A stretch of DNA of 64,000 nt from JAJCYL01 sp965206015 (GCA_965206015.1 CBDBIW010000015.1:620001-684000), one strand, 5' to 3'; shown: positions 17,436 to 27,315, counted from the stretch's first letter. The notes: generated from the sequence alone by a model not told the origin. Program-made: numbers and translations.

Positions 17436-18617
17436 TTGATATCGAATAGAGACTTATTCTTAAGGAACCTGGCTCAAACCTCAGATTTTCCACTTGTAAT
17501 TGAAGTAGAAAGTGCCGACGGCGTGTGGCTCCATGGGCCTAATAAAAAATATATCGATTTAATTAGTGGCATTGGCGTCAGTTCTGTCGGGCACAGACAT
17601 CCACAAGTAATTGCTGCAATAAAGGACCAAATTGACAAGCACCTGCACCTTATGGTATTCGGAGAGTTGGTCCAGACCCCTCAAGTTAAACTTGCGGAAG
17701 CTCTGGTTAGCACTTTACCAGATCATTTAGACAACGTGTACTTAGTTAACTCTGGTTCTGAGGCGATAGAAGGTGCCATTAAACTTGCTAAGCGCTTTAC
17801 CAGAAAATATGAAATTATCTCCTGTTTCAATGCATACCATGGCTCCTCCCATGGAGCACTTTCAATTAGTGGTTCAGAAGATTTCAAGAGAGCATTTAGA
17901 CCACTCGTTCCAGGATCGAGACAAATACGGTTTGGTTACCTGGAGGATTTAAATCTGGTCACCAAAAACACAGCAGCTGTAGTAATTGAAACCATACAAG
18001 GTGAGGCTGGCATGAGAACGGCTAATACTGAATACTTTCAAACCCTGCGGGAATGTTGTAATAAGCATCAGGCCCTGCTAGTCTTAGATGAAATCCAGTG
18101 CGGTTTTGGTCGAACTGGCAAATTTTGGGCATTCGAACATTACGATATTCTGCCTGATATTATCACTAGTGCTAAAGGCATGGGTGGTGGGATGCCAATT
18201 GGTGCTTTTATCAGCACTCATGAAATAATGGGGGTCTTAAAGAATGATCCCGTCCTCGGACATATAACCACCTTTGGAGGTCATCCTGTGTCAGCTGCGG
18301 CAGCACTTGCCACCATTAATATTTTGACAAAAACATCCGTAATCGAATCAGTTGATCTAAAGGCAAATATTTTCAAAGAAAATCTCAAGCACCCCATCAT
18401 CAAAGAGATTAGAAATGAAGGGCTCATGATGGCAGTAGAATTTGAATCCTTTGACAAGCTCAGGTTGATCATTGATAAAGCCATTAATAAAGGAGTACTC
18501 ACAGACTGGTTTCTCTTTTGTGACAATAGTATGCGTATAGCTCCACCGCTTACAATATCTGAAGATGAGATTGCCCTGGCCTCCAACATCATTCTAGAAG
18601 CCATCAATGAATCATGA
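17436..18617 (+). CDS. Class III (PLP-dependent) aminotransferase
   Basis: This 393 aa protein belongs to the omega-aminotransferase/acetylornithine aminotransferase group, which moves amino groups with pyridoxal phosphate. Landmarks are YIDLISGIGVSSVGHRHP near the N-terminus, NSGSEAIEGAIKLA, the cofactor aspartate in LVLDEIQCGFGRTG and the Schiff-base lysine in TSAKGMGGGMPIGAF. I use the TTG at 17436 because family members begin with a matching xxNRxLFLRxLAQTS and no ATG fits. The exact substrate is not clear. The C-terminal region is normal. Confidence 0.88.
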   Translation: MISNRDLFLRNLAQTSDFPLVIEVESADGVWLHGPNKKYIDLISGIGVSSVGHRHPQVIAAIKDQIDKHLHLMVFGELVQTPQVKLAEALVSTLPDHLDNVYLVNSGSEAIEGAIKLAKRFTRKYEIISCFNAYHGSSHGALSISGSEDFKRAFRPLVPGSRQIRFGYLEDLNLVTKNTAAVVIETIQGEAGMRTANTEYFQTLRECCNKHQALLVLDEIQCGFGRTGKFWAFEHYDILPDIITSAKGMGGGMPIGAFISTHEIMGVLKNDPVLGHITTFGGHPVSAAAALATINILTKTSVIESVDLKANIFKENLKHPIIKEIRNEGLMMAVEFESFDKLRLIIDKAINKGVLTDWFLFCDNSMRIAPPLTISEDEIALASNIILEAINES

Positions 18618-18788
18618 TCACAATTACCTATTAGGGGTAGGGGCTTGACAGTTAGAACACTTCTGTTACATTTGCAGCCATAATGAAGTTTCTCATTCAT
18701 ATCGTCTGGGTCACAGCACCCTCTACCTCTTAGAGGGCACCTCGCACACAATCAATATTCCTTTTAGTATTTTTATAATTAATAAAGA

Positions 18789-20198
18789 ATGAGAAATCTA
18801 TTACTTCATAATGTAAAATCAATTATTGCCAATTTCAGTCAGGCCGTTAGAGGTGGTGAGCAGGACTTTACCGCCGGGAGCATTAATAAAGCCATTTTTA
18901 TGCTTTCCGTTCCTATGATCCTTGAAATGGTGATGGAATCCCTTTTCGCAGTGGTTGATGTATTTTTTGTCAGCAAAGTCAGTGTCAATGCTGTAGCCAC
19001 TGTAGGTCTTACCGAATCTGTCTTGATGATTGTTTATTCAATCGCAATTGGTCTCAGTATGGCCACTACTGCTATGGTTGCCAGAAGGGTTGGTGAAAAG
19101 AAACCCAAAGAAGCGGCAGTAGTTGCTGTTCAAGCCATTTTTCTTGCACTCAGTCTGGCAGTTATTATTGGTATTGCTGGAGGAATCTTTGCTCCGGATA
19201 TCTTGAGACTAATGGGTGGCGAAGAATCCCTGATTAGTGAAGGTTATGGCTATACCCGAATAATTTTTCTCGGGAATGCTACTATTATGTTAATCTTCTT
19301 GATCAATGCAATATTCAGAGGTGCAGGCAATGCGTCAATTGCAATGAGAGCATTGTGGATTTCGAATATATTGAATATGATTCTGGACCCAATTTTTATT
19401 TTTGGTCCTGGCCCAATCCCAGCACTTGGCGTTGAAGGTGCAGCTATTGCTACAACCATTGGGCGAGGTACAGGAGTACTTTACCAAATTTATTCACTTT
19501 TAAATGGCAGCGGAATAATTAAATTAAAGAGATTCGTAATTAAGATAAAAATTGATGTTATCCGGAATTTAGTTAAAGTATCAATTGGAGGAATTTTACA
19601 GTTTTTAATTGAAACCGCCAGTTGGATATTTTTAGTTCGCATAATTGCTGAGTTTGGTAGTTCTGCCCTGGCAGGGTATCAAATTGCATTTAGAATAATA
19701 GTCTTTACCCTATTACCTTCCTGGGGTATGGCGAATGCAGCGGCAACTTTGGTAGGGCAAAATTTAGGAGCAAATCAACCGGACCGAGCCGAATCCTCGG
19801 TTTGGAAGACGGCACTTTACAATGTGATTTTTCTCGCCTGTGTAGGGCTGATATTTTTTGTCTTTGCCAAGCAAGTTGTGGGAATATTTACGGAAGTAGA
19901 AGATGTAATGGCACATGCTATACTTTCCCTTCAGATCATTTGTTTCGGATACATCTTCTTCGCCTATGGCATGGTAATGGTGCAGGCTTTTAATGGTGCT
20001 GGAGATACAAGGACTCCGACGATTATGAATATTTTCATTTTCTGGATTTTTCAGATTCCATTTGCCTATTGGATGTCAATTCCTTTGAATTTTGGGCCTG
20101 TTGGAGTTTTTTGGGCAATGGCCATAGCCCACTCCATCGTGGCGGTAGCTGGTGTTGTAATATTCAAACGAGGAAAGTGGAAACTAATAAAAGTTTAA
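18789..20198 (+). CDS. MATE family multidrug/sodium or proton antiporter
   Basis: The 469 aa protein has a short cytoplasmic N-terminus and twelve predicted membrane helices in two homologous halves. Typical MATE segments are PMILEMVMESLFAVVDVFFV in helix 1, GNASIAMRALWISNILNMIL around residue 185 and the second-half counterpart ANAAATLVGQNLGA. Such pumps expel cationic drugs or metabolites in exchange for Na+ or H+. It is transcribed in the same direction as the aminotransferase but 171 nt away, so it may be a separate unit. Confidence 0.93.
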   Translation: MRNLLLHNVKSIIANFSQAVRGGEQDFTAGSINKAIFMLSVPMILEMVMESLFAVVDVFFVSKVSVNAVATVGLTESVLMIVYSIAIGLSMATTAMVARRVGEKKPKEAAVVAVQAIFLALSLAVIIGIAGGIFAPDILRLMGGEESLISEGYGYTRIIFLGNATIMLIFLINAIFRGAGNASIAMRALWISNILNMILDPIFIFGPGPIPALGVEGAAIATTIGRGTGVLYQIYSLLNGSGIIKLKRFVIKIKIDVIRNLVKVSIGGILQFLIETASWIFLVRIIAEFGSSALAGYQIAFRIIVFTLLPSWGMANAAATLVGQNLGANQPDRAESSVWKTALYNVIFLACVGLIFFVFAKQVVGIFTEVEDVMAHAILSLQIICFGYIFFAYGMVMVQAFNGAGDTRTPTIMNIFIFWIFQIPFAYWMSIPLNFGPVGVFWAMAIAHSIVAVAGVVIFKRGKWKLIKV

Positions 20199-20245
20199 GA
20201 AAGACATGGATTGGAATCGGTAATATCCACCGACTCCTTTCTTAA
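20195..20245 (+). terminator. Hairpin overlapping the stop codon of the MATE gene
   Basis: TTAAGAAAG (including the TAA stop) pairs with CTTTCTTAA, with a further CGG/CCG pairing inside. It has the place of a terminator, but the T-run is poor. Confidence 0.4.
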
Positions 20246-20769
20246 CTTCATTCTACTAAGAATGTCAGAACCAAGTCTCTTATGTCTCTTGGAGCAAAAA
20301 GTCTCATGACACTCAAATTAATGAAGCTATCAGAAAATATGGCAGCTGGATTTCAACTAAGAAAAACCCTGAAAAATGGTCTGACGATTGGGAAGTACTT
20401 CACTTGGACCGGCCCCAATCACCGCGCAACCTATCATTCGTAATCTCTTTAATTATACCAAAACTATAAATTTTTACAAGATTACAATCAACTCAATTTT
20501 GCAATCTCAATACACCAACAGGATTCCGGCCTTCATTCAAACACAGTTAATATGTGAGCAGCGGATTCCTTAGGTCGAATAAACCATGTAATTCTTAGTA
20601 TATCATGTAATTCTTAGTATATATAGATTATTGCATCCAATATTTTATGGCTTTCTTTGCGTCAGGAAGCCTCAGTGACAATAAGGAAGATCAGAATAGA
20701 TATTTCTCCCGAGGCTCCATCCCTTTTTTGGGCATCAGCATTACCCGCCGTACAATCAAATCAGAGGAG
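20199..20769. other. Gap of about 570 bp between MATE and pheA
   Basis: No gene is supported. Short open frames on the plus strand (for example about 20278-20466, encoding KKSHDTQINEAIRKYGSWIS) lack starts and known domains; one may be a coding scrap. A 19 bp tandem duplication lies at 20585-20622. The pheA promoter must be in the second half. Confidence 0.5.
20585..20622. repeat. 19 bp perfect tandem duplication, two copies
   Basis: The unit CATGTAATTCTTAGTATAT is present exactly twice head to tail, about 150 bp before the pheA start. Confidence 0.95.
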
Positions 20770-21843
20770 ATGAACAAACTAGAAAGCTTTAGAAAAAAAA
20801 TCGATACGCTGGATGATCAGTTGATAAAACTACTCAACCAGAGAATGGAGATTGTCAAAGAAGTGGGTGACTACAAGCGCAAGTCAAATACAACCATTTA
20901 TAAACCCGATCGCGAAAAAGCCATTCTTAATAGATTGATCAAGAATAGCATTGGACTGCTCACACCAGCAGCCATTGAGGCTGTCTTTCTTGAAATATTT
21001 GCGGTGAGCCGGAACCTGGAGTTGCCTGCACGAATCGTTTATCTTGGCCCCGAAGGGAGTTTTACTCATCAGGCAGCGGAAAGTCGTTATGGAGCACTGA
21101 GTGAATATCTTCCAGTCAATTCAATTAGTTCTGTTTTTGAAACTGTAGCATCAGACAGAGCAAAATATGGAGTAGTACCCATTGAGAACAACCAGGAAGG
21201 TATTGTTGAAGAAACCCTTGATCTACTTGGGCAAGCGGACCTAAAAATAGTCTCAGAACTATCGATACCAATACATTTCGCTTTTGCTACGAAGGAAGAA
21301 GAAGTGAAAAATATCACTAAGATCTATTCCAAGGATATTGCATTCAGGCAATGCAGGAAGTTTATTCAAAATCTCTACGGTAAAAAAGTGGAATTAATTC
21401 CTGTAAACTCCACCTCTACTGCTTGCCAGCAGGCGTTAGAAGAAAAATGTACTGCTGCGATTTGTTCTCACATCGCCGCAAAGGAAGTTGGGATTCCCGT
21501 CCTTTTTGAAAACATTGAAGATTCCGCAGACAATCATACCCGATTTCTGATTTTTGCAAAAGACGTGATTAATAATGTCAGTAAAGACGACAAAACCTCC
21601 ATACTTGTCAGGCTTTCAGACTCAGACAAACCAGGGGCATTGGCCCTATTTCTTCAAGAATTCCATAGGGCAAAAATCAACTTATCAAAAATTGAAAGCA
21701 GGCCTGCTAAAAACGGATCAGATTTCAAATATGTTTTTTTTATAGATTTCGAGGCACATATTGAAGACAGGAAGGTCAGTAAAATTGTCAAGAAATATGG
21801 AGACGCTATTAAATGGCTTGGTAGCTATCCCCAAACTTGCTAA
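20770..21843 (+). CDS. pheA: Bifunctional chorismate mutase / prephenate dehydratase
   Basis: I choose the ATG at 20770, with GAGGAG just before it, because MNKLESFRKKIDTLDDQLI is the usual beginning of the AroQ chorismate mutase; the frame runs 41 codons further upstream without family similarity. Residues 1-85 are the mutase. About 90-270 is the prephenate dehydratase (YLGPEGSFTHQAAE, VPIENNQEGIVEETLDLL, NHTRFLIFAKD). The last 80 residues are an ACT domain for phenylalanine feedback (ILVRLSDSDKPGALALFL, KIESRPAK). The enzyme makes phenylpyruvate for phenylalanine synthesis. Confidence 0.95.
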   Translation: MNKLESFRKKIDTLDDQLIKLLNQRMEIVKEVGDYKRKSNTTIYKPDREKAILNRLIKNSIGLLTPAAIEAVFLEIFAVSRNLELPARIVYLGPEGSFTHQAAESRYGALSEYLPVNSISSVFETVASDRAKYGVVPIENNQEGIVEETLDLLGQADLKIVSELSIPIHFAFATKEEEVKNITKIYSKDIAFRQCRKFIQNLYGKKVELIPVNSTSTACQQALEEKCTAAICSHIAAKEVGIPVLFENIEDSADNHTRFLIFAKDVINNVSKDDKTSILVRLSDSDKPGALALFLQEFHRAKINLSKIESRPAKNGSDFKYVFFIDFEAHIEDRKVSKIVKKYGDAIKWLGSYPQTC

Positions 21844-21883
21844 CCTTTTGAGCTAATTATTTTAGTTAATATAAATTTGAAGT

Positions 21884-23479
21884 ATGCGTTTATTAATTGT
21901 CATGCTAATCAGTGGTTTGCCTTACTTGGCGTTTAGTCAGGACAGTCTGGACTATAGCCTTGAATCACCATATAACGCCGTCTTCACGCATCTGAACTTC
22001 CTTCAAGAAGAGAACTATCTGCCCGAATTATCCTCGAGAGTTTTCAACCAGAGCGGCAGAACCGAGGAGGAGGCTATTGAATTGGCTCAAAAGCTTAAAC
22101 AAATTCTTGATGGAACGGGTAGCTACATAAATATGGAGGATGTCTCCAAGAACCCGAATTATATCGATTCCACTACTAACAAGAGCAGGTATATCCTGGT
22201 TAAAAGATTTCCAAATATTTATCTGGAAAAACAGGTTAATCAATGGATTTATTCTGAAAGATCCACCAGAGAAATAGATATCATCCATCAAGAAGTATAT
22301 CCATTTGGTATTGACAAACTTCTGACACTCCTTCCAAAGGCTGGGACCCGTAAAATACTAGGGCTCCACATTTGGCAATACCTCGGCATTTTAATTCTCA
22401 TTTTTCTGAGCTTTCTGATACACAAAATTTTTACCCTGATTTTTGAGAGAATTATCATCAACTTTTTACAGCGGTCCGGTTATAAAGATGTTGCTCAGAA
22501 ATTGGTCCTTCCAGTGGCCAGACCTATTAGCATCTTTTTTGTCATCCTTCTATTCGTAATGCTAGTTCCTGTTTTACAGTTACCCGCTATAACTTCCAGG
22601 TATATTATTCTTTCATTAAAAGCAGCATTACCTTTATTCGGAACTATTGTCTTCTACAGACTGGTTAATATTTTGACCTATTATCTGAACAAGCTGGTCT
22701 TAAAAACGGAAAGCACTTTAGATGATCAATTAGTCCCGCTGATTCGCAAAACTCTTAAAGCTTTTGTGGTTGTTGTCGGTTCATTATTCATTCTGGACAA
22801 TCTTAATGTGCCAATCATTCCACTGCTGACAGGGTTGTCAATTGGTGGTTTGGCCTTTGCATTGGCTGCGCAAGACACTATCAAAAACTTCTTCGGATCT
22901 TTAATGATATTTATTGATAAGCCATTTCAAATTGGAGACTGGATTACATCAGAGGATGTAGATGGAACAGTTGAAGAAGTGGGGTTTAGATCAACAAGAA
23001 TCCGTTCATTCCGTAATTCTGTTTATTACATTCCCAATGGTAAACTTGCAGATCGGACCATTGACAATCATGGTCTTAGAAGGTACCGGAGGTTTTTTAC
23101 AACCCTGTCCTTAACCCATGATACTCCTCCCGATATGATTCAAACCTTTGTGGATGGTTTAATTAAAATTGTACACAATCACCCACAAACAAGGAAGGAT
23201 TTTCACCAAATTCATTTCAATGATATGGGTGAATCCTCTCTTAATGTAATGTTCTACATTTTCTTCGAGGTACCTGAATGGAGTGATGAACTTCGGGCAA
23301 GGCATGAAGTGTTAATGCAAATTGTCCGATTGGCTGATAAGCTGGGCGTTAATTTTGCATTTCCGACAAGAACACTTCACATGGAAAATTTCCCGGGAAA
23401 AGCATCCCTGAGTCCACAGTATAAAAGTAAAGACGAATTGAAACGAGATTTGGACGAATTTTTCGCAGACGAAAGCTAG
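21884..23479 (+). CDS. MscS-family mechanosensitive ion channel, large form
   Basis: A signal peptide (MRLLIVMLISGLPYLAFSQ) and a periplasmic region of about 140 residues precede several membrane helices (from about residue 160). The pore-lining helix and beta domain are typical: IGGLAFALAAQDTIKNFFGS, then DKPFQIGDWITSEDVDGTVE. The C-terminal vestibule domain follows. The family releases solutes on hypo-osmotic shock. At 531 aa it is bigger than E. coli MscS (286 aa) because of the exported N-terminal extension. It ends 2 nt before the convergent protease gene. Confidence 0.93.
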   Translation: MRLLIVMLISGLPYLAFSQDSLDYSLESPYNAVFTHLNFLQEENYLPELSSRVFNQSGRTEEEAIELAQKLKQILDGTGSYINMEDVSKNPNYIDSTTNKSRYILVKRFPNIYLEKQVNQWIYSERSTREIDIIHQEVYPFGIDKLLTLLPKAGTRKILGLHIWQYLGILILIFLSFLIHKIFTLIFERIIINFLQRSGYKDVAQKLVLPVARPISIFFVILLFVMLVPVLQLPAITSRYIILSLKAALPLFGTIVFYRLVNILTYYLNKLVLKTESTLDDQLVPLIRKTLKAFVVVVGSLFILDNLNVPIIPLLTGLSIGGLAFALAAQDTIKNFFGSLMIFIDKPFQIGDWITSEDVDGTVEEVGFRSTRIRSFRNSVYYIPNGKLADRTIDNHGLRRYRRFFTTLSLTHDTPPDMIQTFVDGLIKIVHNHPQTRKDFHQIHFNDMGESSLNVMFYIFFEVPEWSDELRARHEVLMQIVRLADKLGVNFAFPTRTLHMENFPGKASLSPQYKSKDELKRDLDEFFADES

Positions 23480-23481
23480 AG

Positions 23482-24735
23482 CTAGATCATTCTCTCAAGA
23501 ACAAATTTTGCTCTTACATCCTCTTCCCCTCTTTGCAGTCTCATAAAAATCCGCTTCCCTGGTTTTGATCTCAACAAGGCATTTACATAATTGAGACTAG
23601 TTCCCTCTCCCTCCCTGCCATTTATCGACTTTATGATATCTCCTCTTTGAACACCGGCTTCCTCAGCAGGAGAACCCTCTCTGACGTATTTTACCATGAT
23701 GAGATCATACCTGGCTCCAAAACTCATAATTTCCATACCTGAGAGATCAAATTCAAAAGTTTTTTCAAACTCATCCCCCTTCTGGAGGTAGAGTGCCTTG
23801 CCTTTATAGTCCATGACATAGTTGAAATGAGTGAGCAACTCTCCTCCTATTGTGCCATTGCGATCTCCAGAACGTAAACCGTATCCATAATGATCTTCGT
23901 CAGGATAGAAGGAAATGACATCATCGAATTCAAACTTATCCAACCTAATCTGGTCAATACGTCCAACAAGGCCATATATCTCCCCACCTAAACCTCTGCC
24001 AAGAACAGATCTTAAGTGCTCCTCAGGTACTTCAATTTTTTGGTTTGATGTCGGATTGAGCAGAATAGCATGACTGGCACCGGTATCAATCATTAGTTTT
24101 ACGTTTTCCTGCGAGCCACCTTGTTGGGCAATTCCAGCACTTAAATAAGGCTTAGTCCTTTCAATTGAAATGGGAATCTTTCTGTAAAAGTTATTCCTCC
24201 TGAAGTATTTCCTTTTTTTAAACCGTTCTGGATCATGAAAAATGACTTTATTATCATTGTAATCTACCTGGATTACAAATTGTTTGAATAGGTCATAGCC
24301 AATTATACCATGAACATCGGAGCCAAGATTATTGCTAAGTTTTAGAAAGTCATCCTCCAGGATGATGATTGGGGTATTTTTTCCTTGGATTTTGGCCACT
24401 GACAAATCAATATTATCAACGACCAGAACTTTAATAGAATCGTTTTCCCCAGGACCATGAATTATAAGCTCCCGATCATATTCTAATCCCAAAACGTCTC
24501 CATATAACTTATTGGTTAGTATGGTATTTTGAACCCCGGTGTCGAGAATGAATTTAAGAGTTAACTGACCGTTGACTGTGACTGGAATTACAACAAGATT
24601 GTTGAAGCGTTCGAATGGGATTTCCATGCGCCGCACCCCAGGTTCAAATGAAAAACCAACTTGTTGTTTCTGACCAAAGCAGTGAAAAGAAATGATCGAA
24701 ATACAAATTGCAGCCGTAATTCTAAAAGTCGTCAT
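23482..24735 (-). CDS. Retropepsin-like aspartyl protease with C-terminal PDZ domain
   Basis: This 417 aa exported protein (signal MTTFRITAAICISIISFHCFG) carries two pepsin-like lobes. Each has an active-site motif, FILDTGVQNTIL at about residue 63 and LMIDTGASHAILL at about 216. A PDZ domain occupies the last 85 residues (REGSPAEEAGVQRGDIIKSI). The layout matches clan AA proteases common in Bacteroidota, probably periplasmic; the substrate is unknown. It is transcribed convergently with mscS and divergently from the histidine kinase gene. Confidence 0.88.
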   Translation of the reverse strand: MTTFRITAAICISIISFHCFGQKQQVGFSFEPGVRRMEIPFERFNNLVVIPVTVNGQLTLKFILDTGVQNTILTNKLYGDVLGLEYDRELIIHGPGENDSIKVLVVDNIDLSVAKIQGKNTPIIILEDDFLKLSNNLGSDVHGIIGYDLFKQFVIQVDYNDNKVIFHDPERFKKRKYFRRNNFYRKIPISIERTKPYLSAGIAQQGGSQENVKLMIDTGASHAILLNPTSNQKIEVPEEHLRSVLGRGLGGEIYGLVGRIDQIRLDKFEFDDVISFYPDEDHYGYGLRSGDRNGTIGGELLTHFNYVMDYKGKALYLQKGDEFEKTFEFDLSGMEIMSFGARYDLIMVKYVREGSPAEEAGVQRGDIIKSINGREGEGTSLNYVNALLRSKPGKRIFMRLQRGEEDVRAKFVLERMI

Positions 24736-24875
24736 TTTGGTTAAGATATCGATTATAATATAGCCAAATCGCCAAAAACCCTGCCTTCATCCTATTATAC
24801 TCCAAAAACAGTAATCTTGTTAACGAATTGTTAAAGTCATCACCGCAAAATCTCTGTTTTCTGTAATTTCACTTT

Positions 24876-26153
24876 ATGAAGGGAAAGGCCATTCGACTTG
24901 TTGTTATCCTTGGGGCAATTTCCATAGTGGGTATTACGGTCATCCAGGTTTTTTGGGTCAAAAGAGCTTTCGATTTAAAGGAAACGGAGTTCAACCACAA
25001 TGTTAATATTGCGCTGAAAAATGTAGTAGAGTCACTATGTCAATACAACGGCACAGACGTTCCTACTGCAAGTGTCGTAGATCAAATCTCCAGCAACTAT
25101 TTCACGGTCAAGGTTAACAATATGATTAGCCCGGAGCTCTTGGAATATTATTTAAAAGCAGAGCTTGGAAAGAGATCACTGAGTTTCGATTTTGAGTACG
25201 GCATTTACGACTGCTCAGACGAACAAATGGTCTTTGGCAATCATGTCTCCATGACTTCATTAGAGAGTTCTCCTGAAAAACTTGAGAAATCTGAATTCCC
25301 CGAACTGACAACCAACAACTATTACTTCGGGGTTTACTTCCCGCTTAAAGAAGCTCAGTTGATTAGCAACATGGGTATATGGACATTCTCATCACTCGTA
25401 TTATTCATAGTCCTGATTTTTTTCACTTGCGCCATGTTTGTAATATTTAAGCAGAGAAGGTTATCTGAGGTTCAGCGTGATTTTATCAATAATATGACGC
25501 ACGAGTTTAAGACGCCAATCTCAACGATTGCGGTATCAGCGGAAGTACTTCAACAGCCAGGCATCAAAGATCAGCCCGAGCGCCTTCGGAACTATGCTGG
25601 TATCATTCAAGCCGAAAATAACCGGTTAAAAAAGCAAGTTGAAAGGGTTCTTCAAATGGCCTTGTTGGACAAGGATAAAATAGATATTAAGAAAGAAGAG
25701 ATTGACATTCACAGTATACTAAGCGATGTGATTCAGACCATGGATCTCAGCATTAAGGCGAGAAATGGGAAAATCAATTGTTTGATGAAAGCCGGAAACA
25801 GTCGGGTTTTTGCCGACAAACTCCACATGACAAATATTTTCTATAACCTAATTGATAATGCTGTTAAGTATTGCAAGTCAATACCTGAAATTGAGATTGT
25901 AACTAATGATTTGAAATCCGGGATTGAAATAGTACTGAAAGACAATGGTATTGGTATTGGTACGGACCAGCAAAAAAGGGTGTTTCATAGATTCTATCGT
26001 GTTCCCACCGGGAATTTACATGATGTAAAGGGGTTTGGCTTGGGTCTGAACTATGTCAAAACAATGATAGCAGCCCATCATGGACATATAGCACTAAGTA
26101 GCAACTTTGGTGAAGGGAGCAGTTTTAAAATATTTTTACCATTTAACTCATGA
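24876..26153 (+). CDS. Sensor histidine kinase
   Basis: The 425 aa protein has a membrane helix near residues 7-29, a periplasmic sensor of about 130 residues without a known fold, a second helix near 165-190, and a cytoplasmic kinase. The H-box is DFINNMTHEFKTPIST (phosphorylated histidine about residue 209). The ATPase part has NIFYNLIDNAVKYC (N box), DNGIGI (G1) and GFGLGLNYVK (G2). It overlaps the next gene by 4 nt (ATGA), so kinase and regulator are coupled. It resembles the RprX type of Bacteroidota kinases. Confidence 0.95.
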   Translation: MKGKAIRLVVILGAISIVGITVIQVFWVKRAFDLKETEFNHNVNIALKNVVESLCQYNGTDVPTASVVDQISSNYFTVKVNNMISPELLEYYLKAELGKRSLSFDFEYGIYDCSDEQMVFGNHVSMTSLESSPEKLEKSEFPELTTNNYYFGVYFPLKEAQLISNMGIWTFSSLVLFIVLIFFTCAMFVIFKQRRLSEVQRDFINNMTHEFKTPISTIAVSAEVLQQPGIKDQPERLRNYAGIIQAENNRLKKQVERVLQMALLDKDKIDIKKEEIDIHSILSDVIQTMDLSIKARNGKINCLMKAGNSRVFADKLHMTNIFYNLIDNAVKYCKSIPEIEIVTNDLKSGIEIVLKDNGIGIGTDQQKRVFHRFYRVPTGNLHDVKGFGLGLNYVKTMIAAHHGHIALSSNFGEGSSFKIFLPFNS

Positions 26154-26848
26154 GCACAGATAAGAAAATATCAATACTTCTGGCAGAAGACGATACTAAT
26201 CTGGGTTTTGTAGTTAAAGACAACCTTGATCTTAATGGTTACAGAGTTACCCTCTGTGAAGATGGCGAGACCGCATGGGCCACGTTCGATAAAAGCAAAA
26301 CAGGCCTATGTATTCTGGATATCATGTTACCCAAAATGGACGGGTTCACTTTGGCAGAAAAAATCAGGGCAATTGATGATCAGGTGCCGATTCTCTTTTT
26401 GTCGGCCAAGGCAATGGAAGAAGATAAAATACAGGGTTTCAAAATTGGAGCTGATGACTACATCACAAAACCATTTAGCATTGAAGAGCTTCTATTGAGA
26501 ATTGAGGTTTTCCTTCGCCGTTCGTCACGCCAGGATTTGGATGTAGAAAATAGTTTCGAAATTGGGCAATACCATTTTGACTATAAGAACTTATGTCTGG
26601 AAATCGGAGATGAGAAAAAAGGTCTGACTAAAAGGGAAGCCGACTTACTCAAACACCTCTGTCTTCATAGAGAAGCCGTTTTGAAAAGGACAGATATACT
26701 GAACAGGTTGTGGGGAGATGATGACTATTTCAATGGCAGGAGCCTTGATGTTTTTATTTCCAAACTAAGAAAATATCTTAAAAAAGATTCCTCCATCAAT
26801 ATTGTCAACTATCATGGAGTTGGATTCAGGCTGGAAGAGAATTCTTAA
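26150..26848 (+). CDS. OmpR-family response regulator
   Basis: The 232 aa protein has a receiver domain with acidic pocket LLAEDD, phospho-acceptor aspartate in CILDIMLPKMDG and lysine in YITKPFSIEELL. A winged-helix DNA-binding domain follows (LTKREADLLKHLCLHREAVL, ending VNYHGVGFRLEE). It is the partner of the kinase it overlaps by 4 nt. Its stop codon overlaps the end of a convergent T9SS sorting-domain remnant. Confidence 0.96.
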   Translation: MSTDKKISILLAEDDTNLGFVVKDNLDLNGYRVTLCEDGETAWATFDKSKTGLCILDIMLPKMDGFTLAEKIRAIDDQVPILFLSAKAMEEDKIQGFKIGADDYITKPFSIEELLLRIEVFLRRSSRQDLDVENSFEIGQYHFDYKNLCLEIGDEKKGLTKREADLLKHLCLHREAVLKRTDILNRLWGDDDYFNGRSLDVFISKLRKYLKKDSSINIVNYHGVGFRLEENS

Positions 26849-27260
26849 TTTTCGATCATTACCCTAAATGTAGCAATCGGCAAATTATCCATTACGTTGT
26901 ATACTATATTGAGCAAATAGTTCCATTCTGCAAACGAGATATATCAATTGACATTTCCTGAAGCTGCCCATTTACTATCTTTTCAACCTGCAATATTTGA
27001 CCATTCATATCCACCATTTGAACCTCTGGTAATGTCCCATTCAATAATTCGTAAGCAATTGTTAAGTGGTCGCTGGCCGGGTTCGGATAAATTTCCAGGT
27101 TCTTGAAATACTTTCGGTAGAAACCCGTCTCCTCTATCAACTCCAATCTAATTGCATCTGGCAAAGCCAGTGCTTCAATCTGGAATAACTGGTTTTGTTT
27201 GTTCTCCTCTATCTTGAACCCGATCCGGTTGGTGGTGTTCCAGGTTTTGAATACTTATCA
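26845..27260 (-). pseudogene. C-terminal remnant of a T9SS cargo protein with sorting domain, frameshifted
   Basis: Only the last 135 or so codons remain. LELIEETGFYRKYFKNLEIY and the following PNPASDHLTIAYELLN closely match the sorting domain of the LRR protein that ends at 17147 (LELIEETGFYRKYFKDLTIY). The ORF stops early at 26904, but shifting one base near 26920 restores the expected end (YLLNIVYNVMDNLPIATF, then RVMIEN and TAA at 26847-26845). There is no start codon, no signal peptide and nothing like the rest of the protein upstream. This is therefore a decayed paralogue or a sorting-domain cassette left behind by a deletion. Confidence 0.8.
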
Positions 27261-27315
27261 TGTGGTAATTGTTTTATCCAAGAATTTAATGAAGATGGCT
27301 CATTTAAAAGTACAA

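Noticed and set aside
18281..18607. Continuation of the cysteine-rich minus-strand ORF through the aminotransferase gene
   Set aside because: Antisense to a well-conserved coding region; treated as a shadow.
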